A stretch of DNA of 8,884 bases, taken from the NCBI GenBank assembly GCA_943332745.1, contig CALQQQ010000036.1, positions 1 to 8,884 of the forward strand, in the 5' to 3' direction. Shown here one piece after another: positions 1-6,880 of the stretch. The notes beneath the pieces are model-generated. The model saw nothing but the letters and a program-made list of their open reading frames with translations. It had not been told where the DNA came from and did not search any database. The position numbers and the translations under genes are program-made. The first letter of the stretch is position 1. Each line of letters opens with the position of its first letter. This stretch comes from Opitutus sp. GAS368 (GTDB lineage Bacteria > Verrucomicrobiota > Verrucomicrobiae > Opitutales > UBA953).

Positions 1-188
<188 letters not shown>

Positions 189-959
189 TTAGCGCTCCAA
201 CCCGCGGGAACGGCGCAACCAGCGCTCGATCGGCGAAAAGAAGATGAGGTCAGCGAGCAATCCGACGCCCACGACAACAAGCATGACGCCCACCACCTGA
301 TCCATGCGAAGGAGCTCACGACCGGCATGGAGAAGGGACCCCAGGCCGAAGCCCGAGAGAATCACCACGAAGATCTCAGCCGCCATGAGCGAACGCCAGG
401 CAAAGGCCCAGCCCTGCTTGAGGCCGCTGATGACGCCGGGCAAGGCGGCTGGGAAGATCACACGCAGCCAGAGGTGCCAGCCGCGGGAGCCCATCGTCAT
501 CGCGGCGCGAAGGTAGAGAGGTTGCACCGAGAGCACGGATTCCTGCACCGCGATGACGACCGCCCACACGGTGCCCATGACGACGACAAACAGGACGGCG
601 GCTTCATTCTGACCGAAGGCGATGATCGCCACCGGGACCCAGCAAACCGAGGGAAGCGTCTGCAGGCCGAGCGATAGGATGCCGATGGTATCGCGGGCTA
701 GGCTCGAGCGGGCGCAGAGCGCGCCGACCGGGATGCCGATGGCGGCGCCAATGATGAAGCCAAGCATCAGGCGGCGCATCGTGACCCACGTGGCCGAAGC
801 CAAGGAGCCGTCACGAAGCGCGGACCAGAACCATTCGCCGATCTGCGTGGGCGCGGGGACGAGCACGTCGTCGACACGACCGGAACGGACGAACCACTCC
901 CAGCCGCCGAGAAGCAGCAGGCCGATGACGATTGGGACGAGGGCGCGAGGGGATTTCAT
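189..959 (-). CDS. ABC transporter permease, SsuC/TauC/NrtB-like
   Basis: This 256-residue inner-membrane protein is the likely permease of the importer encoded just upstream. Hydrophobic segments lie near residues 8-22, 64-83, 94-115, 120-139, 190-210 and 221-241, giving about six helices. The cytoplasmic EAA-type loop that docks on the ATPase is visible around residues 149-174 (LRAAMTMGSRG followed by a conserved FPAALPGVISGL). Length and layout match the BPD_transp_1 permeases of the sulfonate, taurine and nitrate importers (about 250-270 residues). The start ATG overlaps the ATPase stop as ATGA, and a strong ribosome site (AAGGAGG) sits seven bases upstream inside the ATPase gene, which fixes the start and implies translational coupling. 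The substrate cannot be read from the permease. The family call is firm; the exact substrate is unknown. Confidence 0.93.
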   Translation of the reverse strand: MKSPRALVPIVIGLLLLGGWEWFVRSGRVDDVLVPAPTQIGEWFWSALRDGSLASATWVTMRRLMLGFIIGAAIGIPVGALCARSSLARDTIGILSLGLQTLPSVCWVPVAIIAFGQNEAAVLFVVVMGTVWAVVIAVQESVLSVQPLYLRAAMTMGSRGWHLWLRVIFPAALPGVISGLKQGWAFAWRSLMAAEIFVVILSGFGLGSLLHAGRELLRMDQVVGVMLVVVGVGLLADLIFFSPIERWLRRSRGLER

Positions 960-1759
960 GCGAGGCCCTCCTTGGGTTCGGCGAGGTGGGCGGAAAGGGC
1001 GGTGGTGATGTCGGCGGCCAAGGTGGCTAGGGCCGGATCGTTAATCCGGCGCGGACGAGGTAAATCAATGTTGAAGACCTGACGAATGCGACCCGGGTTA
1101 GGCGAAAGCAACACGACGCGGTCGCCGAGGCAGACCGCCTCGCGGATGTTATGCGTCACGAGCACAATCGTCTTCTTTCGCTGCGTGAAGATCTTCTGGA
1201 TGTCGCCGTAAAGCTGGTCACGCGTGAGCGCGTCGAGGGCCGAAAACGGCTCGTCCATCAGGAGCACGCGCGGATTAGGAGCGAGCGAGCGAGCAAGGGC
1301 CACGCGTTGGCGCATGCCCCCAGAAAGTTCGTGTGGGTGGGCCTTCTCCTTATCGGCCAGGCCAACGAGGTCTAGATAGTAGCGAGCGGCTTCGGTACGC
1401 TCGGCGTCGGTGAGGCCCGGCTTGAGGCGCAGGCCAAAGAGCACGTTCTCGAGGGCATCGAGCCACGGGAAGAGCGCATCCTGCTGGAACATCACCAAGC
1501 GATCGCGGCCAGGTTCGACGACATCTGCGCCATCGAGTTTAATCGAACCTTCGTCGACCTGTTCCAAGCCAGCAAGAAGGCTGAGCAACGTAGATTTACC
1601 GCAACCCGACGGACCGACGAGCACGAGGAATTCGCCTTCCTTCACCTGCAGGTTGATGTCCTCCACGGCCGTGACGAGGCCCGCACGTCCGTTGAAACGC
1701 TTGGTCACGTTACGCAGCGTAAGCTGGGAATTGGGTTCGTTGGACAGAGGGGCCGACAT
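956..1759 (-). CDS. ABC transporter ATP-binding protein, SsuB/TauB/NrtD-like
   Basis: This 267-residue cytoplasmic ATPase powers the adjacent importer. All nucleotide-binding motifs are intact: Walker A GPSGCGKST at 49-57, a Q-loop at 92-93 (FQQDALFPW), signature LSGGM at 145-149, Walker B VLLMDE at 165-170, D-loop SALD at 173-176 and the switch histidine H203 in VTHNIREAV. FQQDALFPWL plus THNIREAVCLGDRV is typical of the nitrate/sulfonate/taurine importer ATPases rather than of exporters. The gene lies 45 bp downstream of the substrate-binding protein gene and overlaps the permease gene by four bases (ATGA). No Shine-Dalgarno is visible before the ATG at 1759-1757. The residues after about 225 form a short C-terminal tail without a recognised regulatory domain. 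Substrate specificity cannot be read from this subunit. Confidence 0.95.
   Translation of the reverse strand: MSAPLSNEPNSQLTLRNVTKRFNGRAGLVTAVEDINLQVKEGEFLVLVGPSGCGKSTLLSLLAGLEQVDEGSIKLDGADVVEPGRDRLVMFQQDALFPWLDALENVLFGLRLKPGLTDAERTEAARYYLDLVGLADKEKAHPHELSGGMRQRVALARSLAPNPRVLLMDEPFSALDALTRDQLYGDIQKIFTQRKKTIVLVTHNIREAVCLGDRVVLLSPNPGRIRQVFNIDLPRPRRINDPALATLAADITTALSAHLAEPKEGLA
967..973 (-). promoter_or_regulatory. Strong Shine-Dalgarno for the ABC permease
   Basis: The minus strand reads AAGGAGG seven bases before the permease ATG, within the last codons of the ATPase gene. It supports the chosen start and coupled translation. Most first-gene starts in this window lack such a motif. Confidence 0.8.
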
Positions 1760-1804
1760 GGAGACGAGGGATTAGCGGGAACGGGTCAAAGAACGCAAGG
1801 AGGG

Positions 1805-2821
1805 TTACTTGCGCGCAGCGGGAAGGTCGGTGACCAGAGCCTGTAACAAGGGCGCCACCGGAGCTTCACCGGCGAGCAGACCGCAAGCGCGAGAATCGGA
1901 CTGCGCCTTAGCGAAAGACTCCGTTAGGCGACGGAGCCGGAGGGCGGAATCTTCGGGTTGGTCCCAGCGGATACGGCGTAAAGCCGGCGCAATCAGCTCG
2001 GCCTTCGGCGCAGCGGAACGGGATTCGGCACCTAGGGCTTCGCGCGCAAGACGCTCGAGCAGAACCGGGTCAGCGACCAAGCGGTCGCGCAGCAGATAAT
2101 GCGAGCGGACGAAAGCCTTCACCGCTTCGCCTTTGGCATCGAGGGCCTTTTGGGAAGAAACCAGCACGGTGATGATCGAGTCATGATTCTCGACGAGGAC
2201 CTCGCCGCCGAAATCATCCACCAGGCGCGTCACCCAAGGTTCGACCGTCCAGGCGGCATCCACGTCGCCACGCTTAAAGAGCGCAATGAGTTCGGCGTTC
2301 TGCGCCGGAAGCACCTGAGCATCGCCACCGGCGATGGTGACATTGAGACCGCCCGAACGCAGCCAGACGCGGGCATCGACGTCCTGCGTGTTGCCGAGTT
2401 GCGGCGTAGCGACGCGACGACCGCGGAAATCAGCCGGAGTGCGCAGGGGCGACCCTTTGCGGACGACCAAAGCGTTGCCACCCGAAGCGACGGGGGCCAG
2501 GACGCGGATTGCGCGGCCCTTCGTGCGTACGTGAGCATTGATCACCGGAGAGGCGCCGACATAGGTGAGGTCGATAGCGCCAGCGACCAGAGCCTCCATG
2601 GCGGAGGGCCCGGCGTTGAAAGAACGCCACTCAAGTTTCACGCCGGCCGGAAGGTTAGCCTGATGAAAATCTTTCCCTTCTCTTTCCAGCTGGCGTGCCG
2701 CCAGAGCCGGGGCGTGCGTTAGGTTAGGGAAGAAGCCCACCCGCAAAACGACTGGCTGTTCGGCCGCGAACGAGAGGGACACGGCGAGAAGAGCGAGGAT
2801 AAGAAATCGCATGGCGGACAT
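1805..2821 (-). CDS. ABC transporter substrate-binding protein, SsuA/TauA/NMT1-like
   Basis: This 338-residue secreted protein is the likely ligand receptor of the importer. It starts with a signal peptide (MRFLILALLAVSLSFAA) with probable cleavage near residues 19-20; no lipobox cysteine is seen. The mature part opens with LRVGFFPNLTHAPALAA, then has EWRSFNAGPSAMEALVAGAIDLTYVGASP, the classic SsuA/NMT1 pattern in which the protein mimics 'number of ligands, amount of entry'. GDVDAAWTVEPW in the second lobe is also typical. Known ligands in the family include alkanesulfonates, taurine, nitrate, bicarbonate and thiamine precursors; sequence alone does not choose, although overall similarity feels closest to the sulfonate type. 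The ATG at 2821 has no ribosome site; an in-frame ATG three codons later (2812) is equally possible and gives a tighter signal peptide. It is first in the ABC operon and follows an AT-rich gap. Confidence 0.9.
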   Translation of the reverse strand: MSAMRFLILALLAVSLSFAAEQPVVLRVGFFPNLTHAPALAARQLEREGKDFHQANLPAGVKLEWRSFNAGPSAMEALVAGAIDLTYVGASPVINAHVRTKGRAIRVLAPVASGGNALVVRKGSPLRTPADFRGRRVATPQLGNTQDVDARVWLRSGGLNVTIAGGDAQVLPAQNAELIALFKRGDVDAAWTVEPWVTRLVDDFGGEVLVENHDSIITVLVSSQKALDAKGEAVKAFVRSHYLLRDRLVADPVLLERLAREALGAESRSAAPKAELIAPALRRIRWDQPEDSALRLRRLTESFAKAQSDSRACGLLAGEAPVAPLLQALVTDLPAARK

Positions 2822-2945
2822 GATGAGCGTTGGCGTGCAACACGGTTAATTTATGACTACATTAGTTAAGATAACAGGATTAGAAGTCCAGCCTATTCTT
2901 CCCCACACAAAAAACACATAAATACCTATAGTTGAATGGTTTAAA
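2822..2945 (-). promoter_or_regulatory. AT-rich intergenic region, probable promoter region of the ABC importer operon
   Basis: This 124-bp gap between the mntH stop and the binding-protein start is visibly richer in A/T than the coding DNA around it and is the only sizeable non-coding stretch on this strand upstream of the importer. It should contain the operon promoter. I could not pick a convincing -35/-10 pair: TATCTT and CATAAA hexamers occur on the minus strand but lack a good partner at 16-18 bp. No rho-independent terminator for mntH is seen; the T6 run on the minus strand is not preceded by a GC stem. The region also holds an inverted repeat (2846-2869) and an eight-codon ORF (2893-2919), listed separately. 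Confidence 0.5.
2846..2869. repeat. Imperfect inverted repeat upstream of the importer, possible operator
   Basis: On the plus strand TTAATTTATG and CATTAGTTAA face each other across a four-base centre (ACTA), with eight of ten positions complementary. It sits 25-48 bp upstream of the binding-protein ATG, a place where a LysR-type or other dimeric regulator could act. AT-rich DNA makes such repeats by chance fairly often, so operator function is only a suggestion. Confidence 0.3.
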
Positions 2946-4226
2946 TCAAAAAACACCGATAACAAACCATAAACTAGCTCCAACGACGAGGGCCGTGGCG
3001 GCCCAGCCCAGCAGGCGAATCCATGGCGGCGAGACGAATGGACCCATTAATTTGGCGTCGCTAGTCATGCGGACAAGCGGCCAGCAGGCGAAGCCGAGCT
3101 GCAGGCTGAGGATGACCTGACTCCAGATGAGCAGGTTCTCTACCCTGCCCTCCCCGGCCAGCCCGATGACCAACAAGGCGGGCGCCAGCGCCGCCAGACG
3201 AGTGGCGACGCGCACGATCCAGCCAGCCGTCTTGATCTTAAGGAAGCCTTCCAAGACGATCTGGCCAGCCATGGTGCCGGTGATGGTGGCGTTCTGGCCC
3301 GAAGCCAAGAGCGCCACGGCGAAGAGCGTGCCGGCGAACGTCACCCCCAGTACGCCATCCAGTAACCGATGGGCTTCGCGGATATCCGTCACGGCTTCGG
3401 GTCTGCCATGGAACGCCGCAGCACTGAGCACCAGCAGGCCGGCGTTGACGAAAAACGCCAAGCAGAGCGCGAGCGTGGAATCCCAGGTCGCGAAGCGCAT
3501 GGCCTCGCGGCGCTCAGCTTCCGTCTTCCCAAAATCACGCGACCCGACAATCGACGAGTGTAGGTAAAGGTTATGCGGCATCACCGTGGCGCCGATAATA
3601 CCCAGCGCGACAAAGAGCATGCCAGGGCGCGTCAGCACTTCCGTGGTCGGCACGAAGCCTTTGACGAGATCAGCCATGACCGGCTGTGCGAGCAAGAGCT
3701 GGACGCCGATGCAGGCCGCAATCGTCAGCACGAGCACCGCCACGAGCGATTCCAGCCAGCGATAGCCGAGGCGGGTCAACGCCAGCAGCACCAGCACGTC
3801 GAGCGCTGTAATAATGGCGCCAAAGAAGAGCGGGATGCCAAAGAGGATTTGCAACGCGATGGCTGATCCGAGCAGCTCGGCCAGGTCCATCGCGATGATG
3901 CCCAATTGGGCGGCTACCCAGAGGAACTTGCCGACAAGCGGCGAATAGCGCTCCCGGCAGGCTTGCGCGAGATCAAGGCCGGTCGCGACATTGAGACGAA
4001 CGCAAAGGTGCTGAAATAGAATGGCCATCAGGTTCGACAGAAGGATCACCCAGAGCAGCGCGTAACCGAACTGCGAGCCACCCGCGAGGTCAGTGGCCCA
4101 GTTCCCTGGATCCATATACCCGACCGAGACCAAGAACCCCGGCCCGACGAAGCCAAGGAAACGACGAAAAGCACCGAAGCGCGAGGCCGCGCGGGCTTGG
4201 GTCGGTTCATCTGTCCTCATCACCAT
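2946..4226 (-). CDS. mntH: NRAMP-family divalent metal transporter, MntH-like
   Basis: This 426-residue inner-membrane protein is a proton-coupled importer of Mn(II) and probably Fe(II). Helix 1 carries the metal-binding DPGN motif (residues 39-42, in GYMDPGNWATDLAGGS) and helix 6 carries A213 and M216 in GATVMPHNLYLHS. The helix-6 methionine is the residue that favours transition metals over magnesium in this family. Other conserved blocks are present: DLAELLGSAIAL in helix 3 (114-125) and SGQNATITGTMAGQIVLEGF (309-328). Length and about eleven hydrophobic segments match bacterial MntH (about 410-440 residues). The ATG at 4226 is taken as start with a weak GGTGA upstream; ATG at 4220 is an alternative that removes two residues. 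It starts 26 bp after the small membrane-protein gene and is probably cotranscribed with it. No MntR box or manganese riboswitch was recognised. Confidence 0.95.
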   Translation of the reverse strand: MVMRTDEPTQARAASRFGAFRRFLGFVGPGFLVSVGYMDPGNWATDLAGGSQFGYALLWVILLSNLMAILFQHLCVRLNVATGLDLAQACRERYSPLVGKFLWVAAQLGIIAMDLAELLGSAIALQILFGIPLFFGAIITALDVLVLLALTRLGYRWLESLVAVLVLTIAACIGVQLLLAQPVMADLVKGFVPTTEVLTRPGMLFVALGIIGATVMPHNLYLHSSIVGSRDFGKTEAERREAMRFATWDSTLALCLAFFVNAGLLVLSAAAFHGRPEAVTDIREAHRLLDGVLGVTFAGTLFAVALLASGQNATITGTMAGQIVLEGFLKIKTAGWIVRVATRLAALAPALLVIGLAGEGRVENLLIWSQVILSLQLGFACWPLVRMTSDAKLMGPFVSPPWIRLLGWAATALVVGASLWFVIGVF

Positions 4227-4252
4227 TGAGCATCACCGACGACCGCGCCCTG

Positions 4253-4666
4253 TCAACCCGCCGCCTGCGCGAAAGAAACTCCGGCCAGAATCGTCCAGAG
4301 CGCCGTCCGCCAAGCGTGAGACCGAACCAACTCGGCAAGAGCCGGCGACGTCGGGCCTTCCTGCTGAAGTCGACGGTGGCACGGCACGGACCAGAAAGCG
4401 GTCAACGCCCAGCAGACCAGGACGAGAAGGAGTCCGAAGAAGCGCCCATCAAGGAAAGCCAGCCAGGCGTGTCCGCCCAATTGGGCCAGCAGCAGCGGCC
4501 CGACGACCCAGCCCACGCGACGCGTATAGGCCTCATGCGCCTCGGCGAAGCCTTCGGCCCGCCAGCGGGCGAAGTCGGGATAGGTGCAAAGCAGGATCAG
4601 CCAAGAGACCGCGGCCATGGCGACATCGACGCACGCCACGCCAGATTGGATTAAATGAAGGTCCAT
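4253..4666 (-). CDS. Small four-helix membrane protein of unknown function
   Basis: This 137-residue protein is mostly hydrophobic, with probable membrane segments near 8-28, 51-71, 75-95 and 118-135 and short polar loops. Conserved-looking features include Y47-T-R-R at the start of helix 2, a P95-C96-H97-R-R-L turn after helix 3 and W119-R-T-A-L-W at the start of helix 4; these resemble an uncharacterised family of small bacterial membrane proteins as I remember it, but I cannot name it. No function is claimed. The minus-strand reading is preferred over overlapping plus-strand frames because those give low-complexity Arg/Pro-rich proteins while this one has a coherent membrane topology and ends 26 bp before mntH. 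It is the first gene of a likely two-gene unit and diverges from the sulfatase gene across 59 bp. No Shine-Dalgarno is seen before the ATG at 4666. Confidence 0.75.
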   Translation of the reverse strand: MDLHLIQSGVACVDVAMAAVSWLILLCTYPDFARWRAEGFAEAHEAYTRRVGWVVGPLLLAQLGGHAWLAFLDGRFFGLLLVLVCWALTAFWSVPCHRRLQQEGPTSPALAELVRSHAWRTALWTILAGVSFAQAAG

Positions 4667-4725
4667 GAAGGCACCGAAGCCAGTTTTGCCCTTTGCACAA
4701 CCCGGCGAGACGTTAAACCCAAGAC
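4667..4725. promoter_or_regulatory. Divergent intergenic region between the membrane-protein/mntH unit and the sulfatase
   Basis: These 59 bp separate two genes read in opposite directions, so the promoters of both probably lie here or reach into the coding ends. No consensus sigma-70 pair is clear. TTGCAC (4693-4698) with TAAACC (4714-4719) on the plus strand has only a 15-bp spacer, and the latter ends six bases before the sulfatase ATG, which would imply a nearly leaderless mRNA. Neither gene has a Shine-Dalgarno here. Confidence 0.45.
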
Positions 4726-6570
4726 ATGCCCCGCCTCTTCCTCGGCCTCCTCCTTGGCGCCCTGTTTGCGTCCACCCCTGCCGCTGCGCAGGAGACCCCG
4801 CCCAACTTCGTGATCCTCTTCGCCGATGACCTCGGCATCAATGACCTTGGCTGCTTCGGGCGCAAGGACCAGAACACGCCGAACCTAGACAAGCTCGCCG
4901 CCGAAGGCGCGCGCTTCACGCAAGCCTACGCCGCCGCCTCCGTCTGCTCGCCTTCCCGCGCTGCCCTCATGACGGGCCAGAGCCCGGCCCGCCTGAAGAT
5001 CACGACCTTCCTCACTGGTCGCAGTGACCGCGCCTCGCACCGCTTGCTCGCCGCACCCATCAACCTCCATCTTCCGGACGGCGTCCAGACGATCGCCCAA
5101 CTGCTAAAGCCGAAAGGCTACGTATCAGCCGCGGTGGGTAAGTGGCACCTCGGCGGCAAAAGCCACCAGCCGACCGACCATGGCTTCGATGATTTTTTTG
5201 CGGGTAAGCCGAACCCCGGCGACGAATCACCCCAAGGCGGCAAAGGCGAACTCGGCCAAGCCGACTATGCGGTGAAGTTCATCGAGAAGAATAAAGCCAA
5301 GCCGTTCTTCCTCTACCTCGCTTTCGATAATCCGCACATCCCGCTCGCCGCGCCCGCCAAGGGCATCGAAGCCAACGCCAAGTCCTTCCATCCGACCTAT
5401 GCCGCGCTCGTCGAATCGCTCGACGTCGCCGTCGGTCGCGTGCTGAAGGCTCTCGAAGACAACGGCCTTTCAAAGAATACCTTCGTCGTCTTCGCTTCCG
5501 ACAACGGCGGCGTGCATGTCTCTGAACTCAAAGAAAGCCCGGCGACCTACAACGCCCCTTCCCGCGCGGGTAAAGGCTTCGTCTACGAGGGCGGCATCCG
5601 TACGCCCCTCATCATCCGCTATCCTGGGCGCCTCGCTTCCAGCGTAATCAGCGAACCGGTCGTCCTCGGCGACCTCTGCCCGACGATCTGCGCGCTGGCC
5701 AAGGTACCCGCGCCCGCGACGCTCGACTTCCAGGACATCTCCCCGCTGCTCTTTGATAGCAAGTCCCCGGCCGACGCCAAGCCGCGGACTCTCTTCTGGC
5801 ACCAGCCGCACTACATGAACCAAGGCGGCAGGCCCGCAGGCGTGGCTCGTGAAGGCGACTGGAAGCTCATCGAGCAATACGAGGACGGCAGCCTCGAGCT
5901 GTACAATCTCGCCAAAGATCCGAGCGAGACGACCGACCTCGCCGCCGCCGAGCCGAACCGCGTTGCCGCCCTGCGCGGAAAGCTCGAAGCCTGGCGCCGC
6001 AGCGTCGGCGCGGTGGTGATGAAAGCTAATCCCAACTTCAGCCGTTCCCTCTGGGAAGACTGCTTCGTCAAGACGGACGTCACCCAACTCAAGGCCCTAC
6101 CGACCTCTGAGGCCATGCGTCCTCTGCTCGCCGATTGGCGCAAGGCGATAAACAACGCCAGGACCGAAGGCGCAAACTCGCTCATCTTCCTTGAGGCGCG
6201 CGACGCCCAAGTGAAGGCGACGAAGATGAAATATGAAGAGCCGCCGCAGAAGGACACCCTCGGTTTCTGGGTGAACGCCGCTGACACCGCCTCCTGGACC
6301 TTCCAGGCGCCAAAGGCCGGCACCTATCGCGTCACGGTCCTGCAGGGCTGCGGCAAGGGCAACGGCGGCTCCGTCGTCGCCCTCGACACCAAGCAGGGCT
6401 CGTGCGAATTCACCGTCGAAGAGACCGGCCACTTCCAGCGCTTCGTGCCCCGCGAGGTCGGCAGGCTCACGCTCGTCGCCGGCGAGAACACGCTCACCGT
6501 CCGCCCGGTCAAGAAGGCCAAGGCCGCGGTCATGGACCTGCGCCGCGTGATCCTCGAGCGCATCGACTAA
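4726..6570 (+). CDS. Secreted type I sulfatase with C-terminal carbohydrate-binding-like domain
   Basis: This 614-residue enzyme is predicted to hydrolyse sulfate esters outside the cytoplasm. A signal peptide covers residues 1-21 (cleavage near AAA/QE). The sulfatase domain spans about 27-425. C74 in CSPSR (74-78) with following AALMTG is the site converted to formylglycine; metal ligands D34-D35 (ADDLG) and D259-N260 (ASDNGG), plus K139 and H141 in GKWHLGG, H204 in DNPHIPL and K283 in AGKGFVYEGG complete the active site. A linker follows, then a module at about 483-610 with WVNAADTASWTF, GCGKGNGGS, ETGHFQRF and AVMDLRRV blocks, resembling C-terminal DUF5077/CBM-like domains of Planctomycetota-Verrucomicrobiota sulfatases. 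Sulfated polysaccharide is the likely substrate class, but the exact one is unknown. No formylglycine-generating enzyme is encoded in the window. The ATG gives an immediate signal peptide; no ribosome site is seen. Confidence 0.95.
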   Translation: MPRLFLGLLLGALFASTPAAAQETPPNFVILFADDLGINDLGCFGRKDQNTPNLDKLAAEGARFTQAYAAASVCSPSRAALMTGQSPARLKITTFLTGRSDRASHRLLAAPINLHLPDGVQTIAQLLKPKGYVSAAVGKWHLGGKSHQPTDHGFDDFFAGKPNPGDESPQGGKGELGQADYAVKFIEKNKAKPFFLYLAFDNPHIPLAAPAKGIEANAKSFHPTYAALVESLDVAVGRVLKALEDNGLSKNTFVVFASDNGGVHVSELKESPATYNAPSRAGKGFVYEGGIRTPLIIRYPGRLASSVISEPVVLGDLCPTICALAKVPAPATLDFQDISPLLFDSKSPADAKPRTLFWHQPHYMNQGGRPAGVAREGDWKLIEQYEDGSLELYNLAKDPSETTDLAAAEPNRVAALRGKLEAWRRSVGAVVMKANPNFSRSLWEDCFVKTDVTQLKALPTSEAMRPLLADWRKAINNARTEGANSLIFLEARDAQVKATKMKYEEPPQKDTLGFWVNAADTASWTFQAPKAGTYRVTVLQGCGKGNGGSVVALDTKQGSCEFTVEETGHFQRFVPREVGRLTLVAGENTLTVRPVKKAKAAVMDLRRVILERID

Positions 6571-6578
6571 GCGCTGAG
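6553..6578. other. Hairpin-forming sequence centred on two overlapping stop codons
   Basis: CTC-G-AGCGC (6553-6561) and GCGCTGAG (6571-6578) can pair as an eight-base-pair stem with one bulged G, around a nine-base loop, ATCGACTAA, that contains the stops of both convergent genes. There is no T-tract on either side, so it is not a standard rho-independent terminator. It might still help to end or protect both transcripts. The pairing is seen; any function is a guess. Confidence 0.3.
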
Positions 6579-6878
6579 CGTCGCCAGCAAAGCGCGCAGC
6601 TCTTCTTCGGGCTCCTCGTGGCCTTGCGCCACGGCGAGCGCGAGCGCGTCGGCGAACGCCACCTGGGCGGCAGGCTTTTCGCCCACAGCGAGGAGGCTCT
6701 TGCCGAGCAGGATGCGCGGCATCATCCAGTCGGCCTTGGAAGCTGCGGCGAGGCGCAGGTGCTCGATCGCGCCGGCCGCATCGCCCTCAGTCCAAAGGGC
6801 CTGACCGAGGGAGAACCGGAACAACGGATTCGCCGGATCGGACGCGACGTGGCGGCGGAATTGTTCGGAACGGGACAT
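6567..6878 (-). CDS. Small tetratricopeptide-repeat protein
   Basis: This 103-residue cytoplasmic protein consists almost wholly of two TPR-like helical hairpins at about 17-48 (PLFRFSLGQALWTEGDAAGAIEHLRLAA) and 51-84 (WMMPRILLGKSLLAVGEKPAAQVAFADAL), after a short polar start and before an acidic tail (EEPEEEL). TPRs mediate protein contacts; no partner or reaction can be named. A TTG at 6884 overlapping the glgB stop would add two residues, but the ribosome site GAAAGG lies directly against it, whereas it is six bases before the ATG at 6878, so the ATG is chosen. The gene begins two bases after glgB, so the two are almost certainly cotranscribed. Its TAG stop overlaps the TAA stop of the convergent sulfatase gene. 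No signal peptide is seen. Confidence 0.85.
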   Translation of the reverse strand: MSRSEQFRRHVASDPANPLFRFSLGQALWTEGDAAGAIEHLRLAAASKADWMMPRILLGKSLLAVGEKPAAQVAFADALALAVAQGHEEPEEELRALLATLSA

Positions 6879-6880
6879 GC

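Noticed and set aside
2099..2722. Plus-strand open frame of 207 codons opposite the binding-protein gene
   Set aside because: Antisense to a well-supported family member with a signal peptide; the product is low in structure and matches nothing I recognise.
2938..2968. GGTTT and AAACC flanking an A-rich stretch at the mntH 3' end, as a terminator
   Set aside because: Only five base pairs with a 21-base loop and no proper T-tract after the stem; too weak to call.
4093..4668. Plus-strand frames of 191 codons (4093-4668) and 142 codons (4226-4654) opposite mntH and the small membrane gene
   Set aside because: Both encode Arg/Pro-rich low-complexity protein, while the minus strand gives a coherent membrane protein and a certain NRAMP transporter.
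5193..5199. Run of seven T residues inside the sulfatase gene as a programmed frameshift site
   Set aside because: It encodes two ordinary Phe codons (157-158) in an intact frame with conserved domains on both sides, and no slippery-site context or stimulatory structure was seen.
5470..6087. Minus-strand open frame of 205 codons inside the sulfatase gene
   Set aside because: Antisense to the sulfatase catalytic domain, with no family features or ribosome site.
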